A stretch of DNA of 64,000 nt from Tundrisphaera sp051175315 (lineage in GTDB: Bacteria > Planctomycetota > Planctomycetia > Isosphaerales > Isosphaeraceae), in the NCBI RefSeq assembly GCF_051175315.1, contig NZ_CP195100.1, positions 4,712,001 through 4,776,000 of the forward strand, read 5' to 3'. Each line of letters opens with the position of its first letter. Within the stretch, counting starts at the first letter, position 1. The translations under genes and the position numbers were made by a program. The notes beneath the pieces are model-generated. The model did not search any database. It had not been told where the DNA came from and saw nothing but the letters and a program-made list of their open reading frames with translations. Positions 8,088-17,794 of this stretch are shown one piece after another.

Positions 8088-11000
8088 TCATCGGCCCGCC
8101 CTGGCCGGCTTCTTGCCGGGGCCGGGCCGGACCACCTCGATCGGGGCATCCAGCGTCCCCAGGTCGCCGGCGGCGACGATCTCGACCTCGCCCTTGCGGC
8201 CCCGCCGCAGCTCGTCGAGCAGGAGGCCCCGGCCAACCTCGGGCGCGATCATCCCCAGGCCCCGGCCGCCGAGGTGGGCTTCCAGGTCGGAGACCATCCC
8301 CACGCCCGACCACGGCCCCCAGTTCATCGACACCACCCGCCCCGGCCAGCGGCGGTCGAGCCAGATGGCCAGCTTGTTCAGGACCTCGTTGGCCGCCGCG
8401 TAGTCGGCCTGGCCGGCGTTGCCGAACCGGCCGGCGATCGACGAGAACAGGGCCGCGAACCGGATCGCCTCGGGGCGGAGGAGCCGGGCCAGGTTCAACG
8501 CCCCGTCCAGCTTCGTGCCCAGGACGTGGTCGAAGACGTCGGGCGTCTTGTCTTTAATCAGCTTGTCCTTGATGACCCCCGCCCCGTGGATCAGCCCGAC
8601 CGGGTCGCCGAAGCGGCGCCGCCAGCCGTCCAGCACCGGCCCGAGCGCGGCGGCGTCGCGAACATCCGCGTCGGCATAGGCGACGGTCGCCCCGGCGCGG
8701 CGGAGGGCATCGATGTTGGCCCGGATCTCGCGGGCCCGCATCACGCCCGAGAACGCCCGGTCGAGGTCGGCCGCCGAGGGCTGGCGCCCCTCCGACCGGA
8801 GCCGGGCCAGCAGGGCCGCCTTGAGTTCGGCCGGGGCGGTGATGCCGGCCGTGGCGGGATCCTCGTCGGTGGGGGGCAGGGGGCTGCGGCCGAGCAGCAG
8901 CAGGGTCGGCCGCCAGAGCCGGGCCGCCTCGGCGGCGATCGTCGCGGTGATCCCGCGCGCCCCGCCGGTCAGGACGATCGGCTCGCCGGGCCGGACCTCG
9001 ACCCCGGCGATCGGCCGGCCGGCCAGGGATTCGTCCACGGCCCGGAGCCGGACCCGCTCGCCCGCGACGTAGCCGACCTCGGTCCAGCCGCTCTCGGACC
9101 AGAACTCTTCCAGCAGCCGCCCGGCCAGCGCGTCCGACCCGTCGCGCGGGTCGAGGTCGACCACCCGCGAGCGGATGGAAGGCCACTCGCGGGCCAGCGT
9201 CTTGACCAGGCCCGAGACGCCTCCGTGGCCGGGGAAGAAGTCCACCGCCGGCGCCGCCGAGCCCGAGGCCCCGCCCATCGCCGTGGCCGCCAGCAGGGCC
9301 CCGCCGCCGCGCTTCGCGGCGCGTTCGAGGTCGCCGGCCGCCGCCTTGGCCAGCAGGAACAGCCCCTTGACCTCCGGCCCCATCCGCGAGGCCCAGGCCG
9401 ACGGGTCGAGCCCGGCCGGGGGCAGGTCGCGCAGGGGCAGGGCGTGGACGATCGCGGCGACCTCCCCTTCTCCCCGCGCCCGGGCCAGCAGGGCATCGAC
9501 CGACGCGGGCGAGGCGAGGTCGACCGCATCCGGGCCCGCCAGCTCGACCGGGTGGCCGTCGGCCTCCAGGCTCGCGGCGATGGCGCGGGCCACGCCCCGG
9601 CCGTCGTCCGTCACCACCACCACGCAGCCCGGCGGCAGCCCGGCGCGGCCCGCCGTCGGCCCGGCCGGCACGGCCTCCAGCACCATCCGCCGGACCGGGC
9701 TATCCTCCGCCGGATGGGTCGGTTCTTCGGCCTTCCTTGCCTTCGTGGGGGCCGGGGCGGACGCCTTGCGGGCGACCTGCTCGACCCGGTCGACGATCGC
9801 GCCGAGGGTCTTGGCCCGCGACAGGGCGTCCATGGTCGCGGAGTCGGTCGCGTCGCCCAGGGTCGGGATGGCGTCGCGGAGCGTGCCCAGGATCTCGACC
9901 CGCTTGATCGAGTCGATCCCCAGGTCCGCCTCCATGTCGAGTTCGAGCCCGAGCATCTCCACCGGGTAGCCGGTCCGGTCGCGGACGATCTCCTGCAGCT
10001 TCGCGGCGATCTGGTCGCGGCCGAATCGTGCGGGGGTCGCCTCGACGATGGGCTTCGGCTCCGGGGAGGCAGGGGTCTCCGCGGAGCGGACCCCGGTCGA
10101 TGAGCCGTTCGCGGACTCGGCCTTGATGGGAGAAGGCATCGGCGTGTGGGCAGCCGGACCGGGATCCGCTTCGCGGAGACCCCTGCCACCCGAGAGGATC
10201 GGCGCGGCGGGCGGCATCGGCGCGGCAGGCGGCATCGGTGCGGCGGGCGGGATCGGGGCCGGTGCCATCGCGGCGACCGGGGCGCCGGGGCGGGCCTGGA
10301 GATAGGCGAGCATGGTCGAGCGCTGGACGTCCAGGAAGGCCCGCATGGTCTCCTGGAAGGCGGCCATCACCCGGTCGTCGCCGGGGCCGGCGGCGGGCGG
10401 GATCGGTGCGGCGGGTCGGGGCGGGGTCGGTGTCATTCCGGTGCCATTTCGCGCGACGTCGGTGGGGATGGGTTGGGGACGGGGCGTACCGTTCATCGAC
10501 CCGTTTGCGTGCGTGGGGGGGTGGAAGCCGTTGGTCGCGGGCGGGGCGACGGCGACCGTTGTCGGGGATGCGGCCGGGATCGGCAACGCCGGGCCCTGGC
10601 CGAGCCGGCGGGGCTCGGGCTGGCCGAGGGGCCGCGAGCGCGAGCCGTTGACCATCCAGGTCGTGGGGGACGGGGCGGGCAGGCCGTCGCCGGCCGGGAG
10701 CCGGGCCGGGTCGACGGGCCGATCCGAGCGGCCCAGGGCCAGGCGGTCGGGCCGGACCGCGACGCCGGCCGCCAGAAGCCGGGCCAGGGCGTGGAGCAGG
10801 GCGGGCACGCCGGGCTTGCCGGGGGCGTCGCAGGCGACGGCCAGGTGGGGGCGGTCGGCCAAAATCGAGCCGACCAGAGAAGTCAGCACCGCGCCGGGGC
10901 CGACCTCGACGAACACCCGGGCGCCGTCGTCGTGCATCGCCTGGACCATCGCGGCGAACCGGACCGGCCGCGCGACGTGATCCCCGAGCCGCCCAGCGAT

Positions 11001-14000
11001 CGCCCGAGGGTCGGCCGGGTGGGGGGCGGCGTCCAGGTTCGAGAAGCTCGGCCGGTCGGGCGCCGCGACCAGGAGGGCCGAGGCCAGGTCGGCCAGGGGC
11101 CGCGACGCGGCGGCCAGGACCGGGGTGTGGAACGCCCCGGCGACGGCCAGGGGCCGGGCCCGCAGCCCCTTCGCCTCGGCCCGACGGATCGCCTGCTCGA
11201 TCCCCGCGCGGGGGCCGGCGATCACGGTCTGCCTCGGCCCGTTCTCGTTGACCGCCAGGACGCCGGGCAGGCCGTCGAGCAGGGAGGTAACGTCCTTCGC
11301 CCCGGCGGCGACGGCGGCCATCGTCCCGGGATCGGACCCCAGGGCACCGACCATCAGGCGGCCCCGGGCCTCCGACAGCGCCGCCAGCCCATCGACGGTC
11401 AGCGACCCGGCGGCGTGCAGGGCGACGAGTTCCCCGTAGCTGTGCCCGGCCACCGCGTCGGGCTCGATCCCCAGCGACGCCAGCAGCCGCAGCACGCCGA
11501 CCGAGGCCGCACCCAGCGCCGGCTGGGCCAGCTCCGACGGCGTCAGCCCATCGGGGGCGGGATCCGCGACGGGAAAGACCCGGGGGGCGATCGGCGTCCG
11601 GCCCAGCTTGCGGAGGGCGGCGTCGACGTCGTCGAAGCCCGAGCGGACCTCGGGGAAGGCCATCGCCAGGTCCGCGAGCATCCCGACCGACTGCGACCCC
11701 TGCCCCGGGAACAGGAACGCCACTTTGTGGCCGGCGAACCGGGGTTTGGCCTCGAAGTGGACGCCCCGGGGATCGTTCAGGTTTTCATCCGATCCGGCGA
11801 TTGCGACGCGGGCCGACCGGAGCTTGCCCCGGAGGTCTTCGAGCGAGCCGGCCACGATCGCCAGGGTCGGGCCGTCGTGGGGCCGGAGGGCGGCATTGAC
11901 CGACCGGGCCAGGTCGCGGAGGGCGGGCAGGGCCCCCCGGTCGAGCCCGCCGGACAGCGCGTCGATTTGCCCGAGCAGCCCGGCGCGGTCAACGTCCCGC
12001 CAGGCGAACAGCTCGGCCGGCCACTCGCGGTCCGGGGCGGTTGGGGTGATCGCCCCCCGGTCGTATTCCTCCAGCACGGCGTGGAAGTTGGTCCCGCCGA
12101 AGCCGAAGGCGCTCACCCCGGCGCGCCGGGGGGCGTCGGGGTCGGCGTGGATCCAGGGCCGGGGCCGGATGTTGACCCGGAACGGCCCGTCGGCGAGGTC
12201 GGCCTTGGGGTTGGGCGTCTCGACGTGGATGGTCGGCGGCAGCACCTTGTGATGCAGGGCCAGCGACGCGTTGATCAGCCCGGCCAGCCCGGCGGCGCAC
12301 TTGGTGTGGCCGATCATCGACTTGACGGAGCCGATGGCGCAGGCGCCGGGTGCGGCCCCGGCCTCGCGGAACACCCCGGCGATGGCGTTGACCTCGACCA
12401 CGTCCCCGACCGCCGTGCCGGTGCCGTGGGCCTCCACGTAGCCCACGCTCGCCGGGTCCACGCCCGCCTTGGCGTAGGCCCGCCTCACCGCGCGGACCTG
12501 GCCGTCCGGGCTGGGGGCGGTCAGGCCCCGGGCCCGGCCGTCGCTGGAGGCGCCGGTCCCCTTTATCACGGCGTAGATCCGGTCGCCGTCGCGCTCGGCG
12601 TCGGCCAGGCGCTTGAGGATCAGGACGGAGACGCCTTCGGAGATCACGATCCCGTCGGCCGAGGCGTCGAACGGGCGGCACCGGCCCCGGGGGGAGAACG
12701 CCTGGGTCTTGCTGAAGGCCAGGTAGGTGAACGGGTTCTGGACCGTGTCCGCCCCGCCCAGCACCACCACGTCGGCGGCGCCCGTCTCCAGCTCGCGCAC
12801 GGCCAGCGCCGCCGCCGCCAAAGACGACCCGCACGCGGCGTCCACGGTGTAGTTGGACCCGCCGAGGTCGAACCGGTTGGCGACCCGGCCGGCGGCCACG
12901 TTCAGGAGGAACCCGGGGAACGAATCCTCGGTCCACTCGGGCAGCAGGCCGTCGCAGGCGCGGAGGGCGTCCGCGCCGGCCCCGGGCTTCACCGTGTCGA
13001 GCATCGGCAGGTACGACCGGAAGGCGTAGCCCATGGCCAGCTGCGCCGCACCGCCGCCCATGCCCAGGACCACGGCCGTCCTTTCCCGGGGAAATAGCCG
13101 GTCGCCATAACCGGCGTCGTCGATCGCGGCGCGGGTGGCCTCCAGCAGGAGGAGTTGCACCGGCTCGATCGACGGCAGGCTGGCGGGCGGCATCCCGTAG
13201 CGCAGGGGGTCGAAGGGCACGTCCGGGACGAACCCGCCCCACTTGCTCACGATCTTGTCCGGCGCCTTGGGATTGGCGTCGTAGTAGAGCCGCCAGTCCC
13301 AGCGGTCGGCGGGGATCTCGGCGATGGCGTCGTGGCCGGCGAGGGTGTTCTCCCAGAACGTCCGGACGTCGCCCGCGCCGGGCAGGATCGCCGACATCCC
13401 CACGATCGCCACGTCCGACGGCCGGCTCGCCGACGGGGCCGGGGCGTGGTCGATCCGCTCCAGCCACCGCGCCGAGCCGTCGGCGATCGATCGGTGGAGG
13501 GCGTCGATGGTCGTCGTCCCGTCCCGCAGGGCGGCGGCCTGGCCGATCATGTAGGTCCCGCGCTCGAACTGGTCGGCGTCGGCCACCTGGATCAGGGCCG
13601 AGCCCCTCCCGTTGGCGCGATCGACCCCCTTGGCGGCCACCCGCAGCCGGCCGGCGTTCAGCGTCTCCAGCGCCTCGCGGACCGCTTCCGGCTTCGCCCC
13701 GGAGGCGACCAATCGGCGGCGCTCGGCCTCGAACGCGGCGACGAACGGCGACGGCCCGACGCGGACCTCGTGGCCGGGGCCGGTCTCCAGCAGGACGGTG
13801 GAGCCGCAGCGGAGCGCCTCATCCTGATAACGGGCGACGATCGCGCCGGTGCGGACGGCCTCCTCGGTGAACAGGTAGGCCGTGCCGATCAGGGTGCCGA
13901 CCTTCACGCCCAGCGCCGCCAGCGGGGCCGCGATCGCCGCGACGGCCGCCGCCGAGCGGGCGTCGTGGATCCCCCCGGCGAAGGCGACGTGCAACTCCTC

Positions 14001-15428
14001 GGCCGGTGTCCCCTTGGCGATCGCTTCCAGGAGGACCCCGACGGATTGCTCCCAGAGGACGAAGCTGGACCGGGGGCCGACGTGCCCGCCGCACTCGCGC
14101 CCTTCCAGGACGAACCGGCGGGCGCCGTCGCGGAGGAACTGGGTCAGCAACCCGGGCGACGGGGCGTGGAGATAGGTCGCGATCCCGGCGCGTTCCAGCT
14201 CGCGGGCCTGGTCGGGGCGGCCCCCGGCCAGCAGGGCGAACGGCGGTCGGGCCTCGATGACTTCGGCCATCTGCTCGCGGCGGAGGTCCGGCGCGGCGAA
14301 TCCCAGCAGGCCGACGCCCCAGGGCCGGTCCCGGAGCCGCGCCGAGGCGTCGCGGAGCAGGCCGGAGAGGGCCTCGCCCCGGAGCATGGCCAGGGCCAGG
14401 AAGGGCAGGGCCCCGCCGTCGGCGACCGCCCGGGCGAACGGGGCCACGTCGCTGACCCGCGTCATCGGCCCCTGGAGGATCGGGTAGCGCGTGCCGTGGG
14501 ATCGGGCCATCGCCGACCCCTCGGCCAAGGGCCGATGGTCCCGCGCCGCCGCGATGCCCTCGTCGATGGCGCGTTCGACCTCGCGGATGATCCCGCCGGT
14601 CGACCCGCACCGGCGGGCGAGGTCGGCGGCCAGCGCGGCATCCTGACCGGCCGGCCAGGCCTGGTGCTCGCCCCAGCCGATGCCCGACGCGTCCACCGCG
14701 CTGCCTTCCGAAGTCGCGGCGCGGAGCCGGTGGAGGGCCGCCGAGCCGGGCGCCGCGAACAATCGGACGCGATCCCCGCCCGCCGGGCCGAAGACCGCCG
14801 TCTCGCCGCCGTCCCAGCGAGCGATCCGCTCGCGGATCGGGGCGGGTAGGGGAGATTCGCGGGCCAGCAGGAGGGCGCCGTCCAGGACCACGCCGGCCGC
14901 GCCGGCCGCGATGCAGCCCGCCGCCGCCCGGGGGCCGATCCCGCCCCGGGCGTAGACCGGGAGGTCCCCATGCCGGGCCAGGACCCCCTGGAGGAGGATG
15001 AACGTCGACTCGTCCGAGCCCCGGCCGCCCGCCTCGTGGCCGGCGACGATCAGCCCCGCGGCCCCCTCGTCGGCGGCCCGGTCGGCCTCGTCGCGCGAGA
15101 TGACCTCGCGCCAGGCGGCCCGGCCCGAGCGGCGGACGCGATCGATGGCGCCGGCCGATTCCCCCACGATCACCACGACCGACAGGTTCGCCGGGGCGCC
15201 GGTGAGCCAGCCGTCGGCGACGTCCTCGGCCCGGACCCGCGAGGCGAACGGGCCGCCGGCGCGGCGGGCCAGGAGTCCGAGCGCGTCGGCGGCATCGCGG
15301 GCGATCCCGGCATGGGCCAGGTCGAGCACGCCCAGGGCCCCGGCGCGGCAGGCGGAGGCGGCGAGCCCGAGGCCGGGCAGGCCCGACGGGGCGAGTGCGA
15401 GGATGCGGGGCTGCTGGAGATCGATCAT
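8088..15428 (-). CDS. PUFA-synthase-like megasynthase subunit: NPD-NPD(PfaD-like)-KS-AT-ACP-KR
   Basis: About 2446 aa. Two nitronate-monooxygenase/PfaD-like TIM-barrel domains come first: residues 1-250 look degenerate, and about 310-600 carry YPILQGPMTRV and GRECGGHVGP, the likely enoyl-reductase module. A complete ketosynthase follows (about 670-1122; Cys866, His1001, His1041), then an acyltransferase (GHSYG near 1330), a Pro/Ala-rich linker, one ACP with LGIDSIKRVEIL (Ser near 1840), and a long PfaA-type ketoreductase with GGARGITA and a Ser/Tyr/Asn set (LFSSIAG, QADYAAANE). LGIDSIK is the hallmark of PUFA-synthase carrier domains, but those enzymes usually have several tandem ACPs; here there is one. 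I used the ATG at 15428; a GTG at 15437 is an alternative. It is the first gene of the operon. Confidence 0.92.
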   Translation of the reverse strand: MIDLQQPRILALAPSGLPGLGLAASACRAGALGVLDLAHAGIARDAADALGLLARRAGGPFASRVRAEDVADGWLTGAPANLSVVVIVGESAGAIDRVRRSGRAAWREVISRDEADRAADEGAAGLIVAGHEAGGRGSDESTFILLQGVLARHGDLPVYARGGIGPRAAAGCIAAGAAGVVLDGALLLARESPLPAPIRERIARWDGGETAVFGPAGGDRVRLFAAPGSAALHRLRAATSEGSAVDASGIGWGEHQAWPAGQDAALAADLARRCGSTGGIIREVERAIDEGIAAARDHRPLAEGSAMARSHGTRYPILQGPMTRVSDVAPFARAVADGGALPFLALAMLRGEALSGLLRDASARLRDRPWGVGLLGFAAPDLRREQMAEVIEARPPFALLAGGRPDQARELERAGIATYLHAPSPGLLTQFLRDGARRFVLEGRECGGHVGPRSSFVLWEQSVGVLLEAIAKGTPAEELHVAFAGGIHDARSAAAVAAIAAPLAALGVKVGTLIGTAYLFTEEAVRTGAIVARYQDEALRCGSTVLLETGPGHEVRVGPSPFVAAFEAERRRLVASGAKPEAVREALETLNAGRLRVAAKGVDRANGRGSALIQVADADQFERGTYMIGQAAALRDGTTTIDALHRSIADGSARWLERIDHAPAPSASRPSDVAIVGMSAILPGAGDVRTFWENTLAGHDAIAEIPADRWDWRLYYDANPKAPDKIVSKWGGFVPDVPFDPLRYGMPPASLPSIEPVQLLLLEATRAAIDDAGYGDRLFPRERTAVVLGMGGGAAQLAMGYAFRSYLPMLDTVKPGAGADALRACDGLLPEWTEDSFPGFLLNVAAGRVANRFDLGGSNYTVDAACGSSLAAAALAVRELETGAADVVVLGGADTVQNPFTYLAFSKTQAFSPRGRCRPFDASADGIVISEGVSVLILKRLADAERDGDRIYAVIKGTGASSDGRARGLTAPSPDGQVRAVRRAYAKAGVDPASVGYVEAHGTGTAVGDVVEVNAIAGVFREAGAAPGACAIGSVKSMIGHTKCAAGLAGLINASLALHHKVLPPTIHVETPNPKADLADGPFRVNIRPRPWIHADPDAPRRAGVSAFGFGGTNFHAVLEEYDRGAITPTAPDREWPAELFAWRDVDRAGLLGQIDALSGGLDRGALPALRDLARSVNAALRPHDGPTLAIVAGSLEDLRGKLRSARVAIAGSDENLNDPRGVHFEAKPRFAGHKVAFLFPGQGSQSVGMLADLAMAFPEVRSGFDDVDAALRKLGRTPIAPRVFPVADPAPDGLTPSELAQPALGAASVGVLRLLASLGIEPDAVAGHSYGELVALHAAGSLTVDGLAALSEARGRLMVGALGSDPGTMAAVAAGAKDVTSLLDGLPGVLAVNENGPRQTVIAGPRAGIEQAIRRAEAKGLRARPLAVAGAFHTPVLAAASRPLADLASALLVAAPDRPSFSNLDAAPHPADPRAIAGRLGDHVARPVRFAAMVQAMHDDGARVFVEVGPGAVLTSLVGSILADRPHLAVACDAPGKPGVPALLHALARLLAAGVAVRPDRLALGRSDRPVDPARLPAGDGLPAPSPTTWMVNGSRSRPLGQPEPRRLGQGPALPIPAASPTTVAVAPPATNGFHPPTHANGSMNGTPRPQPIPTDVARNGTGMTPTPPRPAAPIPPAAGPGDDRVMAAFQETMRAFLDVQRSTMLAYLQARPGAPVAAMAPAPIPPAAPMPPAAPMPPAAPILSGGRGLREADPGPAAHTPMPSPIKAESANGSSTGVRSAETPASPEPKPIVEATPARFGRDQIAAKLQEIVRDRTGYPVEMLGLELDMEADLGIDSIKRVEILGTLRDAIPTLGDATDSATMDALSRAKTLGAIVDRVEQVARKASAPAPTKARKAEEPTHPAEDSPVRRMVLEAVPAGPTAGRAGLPPGCVVVVTDDGRGVARAIAASLEADGHPVELAGPDAVDLASPASVDALLARARGEGEVAAIVHALPLRDLPPAGLDPSAWASRMGPEVKGLFLLAKAAAGDLERAAKRGGGALLAATAMGGASGSAAPAVDFFPGHGGVSGLVKTLAREWPSIRSRVVDLDPRDGSDALAGRLLEEFWSESGWTEVGYVAGERVRLRAVDESLAGRPIAGVEVRPGEPIVLTGGARGITATIAAEAARLWRPTLLLLGRSPLPPTDEDPATAGITAPAELKAALLARLRSEGRQPSAADLDRAFSGVMRAREIRANIDALRRAGATVAYADADVRDAAALGPVLDGWRRRFGDPVGLIHGAGVIKDKLIKDKTPDVFDHVLGTKLDGALNLARLLRPEAIRFAALFSSIAGRFGNAGQADYAAANEVLNKLAIWLDRRWPGRVVSMNWGPWSGVGMVSDLEAHLGGRGLGMIAPEVGRGLLLDELRRGRKGEVEIVAAGDLGTLDAPIEVVRPGPGKKPARAGR
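10064..10191. repeat. 35-bp inverted repeat element (copy B) inside the megasynthase
   Basis: Arms 10064-10098 and 10157-10191 pair at 32 of 35 positions. The right end CCCCTGCCACCC is identical to that of copy A at 4763-4774. It lies in frame in the AT-ACP linker and contributes AETPA, as does copy A. Confidence 0.88.
10201..10254. repeat. Three tandem 18-bp repeats encoding a Pro/Ala linker
   Basis: Units 10201-10218, 10219-10236 and 10237-10254 differ by one to three bases. On the coding (minus) strand they give repeated (A/M)PIPPA-like hexapeptides that form a flexible linker just before the inverted repeat and the ACP domain. Confidence 0.85.
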
Positions 15429-15594
15429 GTGGCGCACTTGCTCCCAAGGGCGGGCCCGGCGACGTCGCGGTCACCGTCCCGCACCGATCGATCATGCCAT
15501 CCCCCGGGCGGGGGGGAGGTCCGGGACGGGCCGGTCTCGCCCCACCGGAATCCTCCCCTCAATCGGACGGGTCGATCGGCGTCTCCCTCCCAAG

Positions 15595-15624
15595 ATAGCA
15601 CTTCTCGCCGTCCGGGAGGGTCAA
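15595..15624 (-). promoter_or_regulatory. Possible promoter for the megasynthase operon
   Basis: On the minus strand TTGACC (15624-15619) is followed after 18 bp by TGCTAT (15600-15595), about 165 bp before the start codon. The -35 is good and the -10 is weak, so this is only a candidate. Confidence 0.25.
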
Positions 15625-15686
15625 GATGGGGGATTTCCGCCATTGACAGAGATCCGGAAAGATCTCCGGGCCAAGCCGTTCCTTCG

Positions 15687-16568
15687 TCACTTCGGCCGGT
15701 TTTGTTCGATCTCCCGGCGGAGGCGGCGGATCTGGTCCTGGGCGACGACGGAGATCTTGCTCCGGAGGATCGGCGCCCCCTGGAACCAGCCGTGGGGCTC
15801 GAAGAAGACCAGGTGGGCCTCCACGAGCAGGGCGCCGGGCTCGGCGGCGAGCTTGCTGATCTTGACATAGCTCGCGCCTCCGGCGTACTCGCGGGGCGGG
15901 CCCATCTCCTCGGCCGCCCCCTTGCGGGCGACGGTCGCCCACATGTTCGAATATCGGCCATCGCGGCCGAAAGCGTGATCGGTCCTGGCCGCGACCACCA
16001 CCGAGGCCGGCGTGCGGGTCGCCACCACGCGGTCGGTCGCCCGCACCGAGATCCGATCCAGCAAACGCCCATCCAGGTGGGTGAACCACTCCGTCCGGCC
16101 GTCCCGGGGCGGGAGCAGTTCGACCTTCCCCTCACGCAAGTCGTCTTCCTTCAACCGCTTGGTGATGAACTTCATGTTGCCGGCCTCGACCGCCTGGTCG
16201 TCGGCCTGGCCGGAGATCTTGCCGAGGTCGATCCGGTCGAGGTCGGCGTGGACCACGAACCACAGGTCGGCGGCGCGGACGTGGTCGTCGCCGGATCGGG
16301 CGTCGCGGGTCTTGAGGATGAACGGGGCCGTGACCGAGTCCCGCATCAGCTCGCGGGCCGCCGCCTTGCTGCCGGCGACCTTCTCCAGGGCCTCGTTGAT
16401 CGCCTCCGGCGTGGCGTCGTCGGGGAAGGTCGGGGCGGGGAGCTTGAACGCCTCGGACCCGGCATTTCCCCGGATCCCCTCGGCGATCAGGGAGTGGTAG
16501 ACGGGGTTGGCCTCGTCGTGGGCAGCGATCTGTCCCAGCAGGATCAGGGCGAACAGGGCGTGCGGCAT
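15687..16568 (-). CDS. Secreted conserved protein of unknown function
   Basis: A 293-aa protein. The ATG at 16568 follows a strong GGAGGA ribosome site, and an N-terminal hydrophobic stretch (LFALILLGQIAA) reads as a signal peptide, so it is probably exported. The rest alternates charged and beta-prone segments with no catalytic motif I recognise. Ends such as AHLVFFEPHGWFQGAPILRSK suggest a beta-sandwich periplasmic or surface protein. It is followed downstream by the megasynthase promoter region, but the 250-bp gap argues for a separate unit. It is divergent from the SppA-like gene with about 116 bp between starts. Confidence 0.75.
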   Translation of the reverse strand: MPHALFALILLGQIAAHDEANPVYHSLIAEGIRGNAGSEAFKLPAPTFPDDATPEAINEALEKVAGSKAAARELMRDSVTAPFILKTRDARSGDDHVRAADLWFVVHADLDRIDLGKISGQADDQAVEAGNMKFITKRLKEDDLREGKVELLPPRDGRTEWFTHLDGRLLDRISVRATDRVVATRTPASVVVAARTDHAFGRDGRYSNMWATVARKGAAEEMGPPREYAGGASYVKISKLAAEPGALLVEAHLVFFEPHGWFQGAPILRSKISVVAQDQIRRLRREIEQNRPK

Positions 16569-16684
16569 GTGCGGGTCCTCCGGATTTCGCGGGCCGTGCG
16601 GGCAAGTTTCACCGCCGATCGGCCGATAGACGCTACGGTATGGGATCGGCTTTCGCCGCGTGAAGATGGGGAGATCGAGGCCGT

Positions 16685-17794
16685 ATGGAACCGACGATCC
16701 GCAAGGCGTGGGCCGTCGTCCTGGCGTGCCTGGGGCTGGGCATGGGGGGCGGCTGCAGCGCATTCCCGTTCTTCGGCACGTTCCGGGGGCAGGTCAAGGC
16801 CGACGCCGACGCCCGGGTGGTGGCCGACGCCTCGATCCGGGGGGGGATCGAGGTCAAGCTCGCCACCGCTCCGGATCCCGGCCCGATGGCGGCGATCGTG
16901 GTGCGCGAGTCCCACTCCGGCCCGGGGGCGGCCCGGATCGCCCTGATCGACGTGGACGGCCTGCTGCTCAACCAGAACCTCACCGGGTTATACTCGGTCG
17001 GCGAGAACCCGGTGGCCGCGTTCCGCGAGAAGCTGGAGGCCGCCGCCAACGACCCCCGCGTCCGCGCGGTGGTGGTGCGGATCAACAGCCCCGGCGGCGG
17101 CGTGACGGCCTGCGACATCATGGCCGATGAGCTGCGGCGGTTCCGCACCGAGGCCGGCAAGCCGGTGGTCTCCTGCCTGATGGACGTGGCGACCTCGGGG
17201 GCCCTGTACCTGGCGGTCGGCGCCGACCGGGTGGTGGCCCTGCCCACCGGGCTGACCGGCGGGCTGGGGTCGATCATCAACCACTACAACCTCCAGGACG
17301 CCATGGCGCAGCTCAACCTGACGTCCGACCCGGTGAAGGCCGGGCCGTTGATCGACATGGGCAGCGTGACGGCCCCGCTCGACGACGGCCCCCGGGCGCT
17401 CTTGCAGGAGCTGGCCGACGGCTACCGCGACCGCTTCCGCGACCGCATCGCCGATCGCCGGCCCACGATGACCGAGGCCGACCGCGCCGCGATCGCCGAC
17501 GGCCGGGTCGTGGGGGCGAGCAAGGCCCGGGATCTGCACCTGGTGGACACGCTGGGCTACGTCCACGAGGCGATCGCCGAGGCCGAGGCGCTGGGCGGCG
17601 CGACGGGCTCGGAGGTGGTGATCTTCCAGAGGTCGGGCTACCCCACCCACTCGATCTACGCGATCACCCCCAACGCCCCGGTGCAGGGGGAGATCGTCCC
17701 GTTCAGCTATCCGGGCCTGGACCGCAACAAGGCCCCGACCTTCCTCTACCTGTGGCAGCCCGACCCGACCATCTTCCGCCAGGCCGGCCGCTGA
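16685..17794 (+). CDS. S49-family (SppA-like) signal peptide peptidase, predicted lipoprotein
   Basis: A 369-aa protein. The N-terminus is a lipoprotein signal ending at GGGC (Cys24), so the enzyme is probably anchored to a membrane. The S49 serine is in TSGALYLAVGADR (Ser171), and Lys218 in the DPVKAG segment fits the dyad lysine of the short SppA forms. NSPGGGVTACD (about 134-144) is the ClpP-like oxyanion region. Members cleave leftover signal peptides or membrane-embedded substrates. The gene overlaps the downstream epimerase by one base (TGATG). The lipoprotein anchor replaces the transmembrane helix usual in bacterial SppA. Confidence 0.85.
   Translation: MEPTIRKAWAVVLACLGLGMGGGCSAFPFFGTFRGQVKADADARVVADASIRGGIEVKLATAPDPGPMAAIVVRESHSGPGAARIALIDVDGLLLNQNLTGLYSVGENPVAAFREKLEAAANDPRVRAVVVRINSPGGGVTACDIMADELRRFRTEAGKPVVSCLMDVATSGALYLAVGADRVVALPTGLTGGLGSIINHYNLQDAMAQLNLTSDPVKAGPLIDMGSVTAPLDDGPRALLQELADGYRDRFRDRIADRRPTMTEADRAAIADGRVVGASKARDLHLVDTLGYVHEAIAEAEALGGATGSEVVIFQRSGYPTHSIYAITPNAPVQGEIVPFSYPGLDRNKAPTFLYLWQPDPTIFRQAGR

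Noticed and set aside
7733..8236. N-terminal extension of the second megasynthase up to 8236
   Set aside because: It crosses the perfect inverted repeat and overlaps the end of the other megasynthase; the KS domain starts immediately after the Met at 7732.
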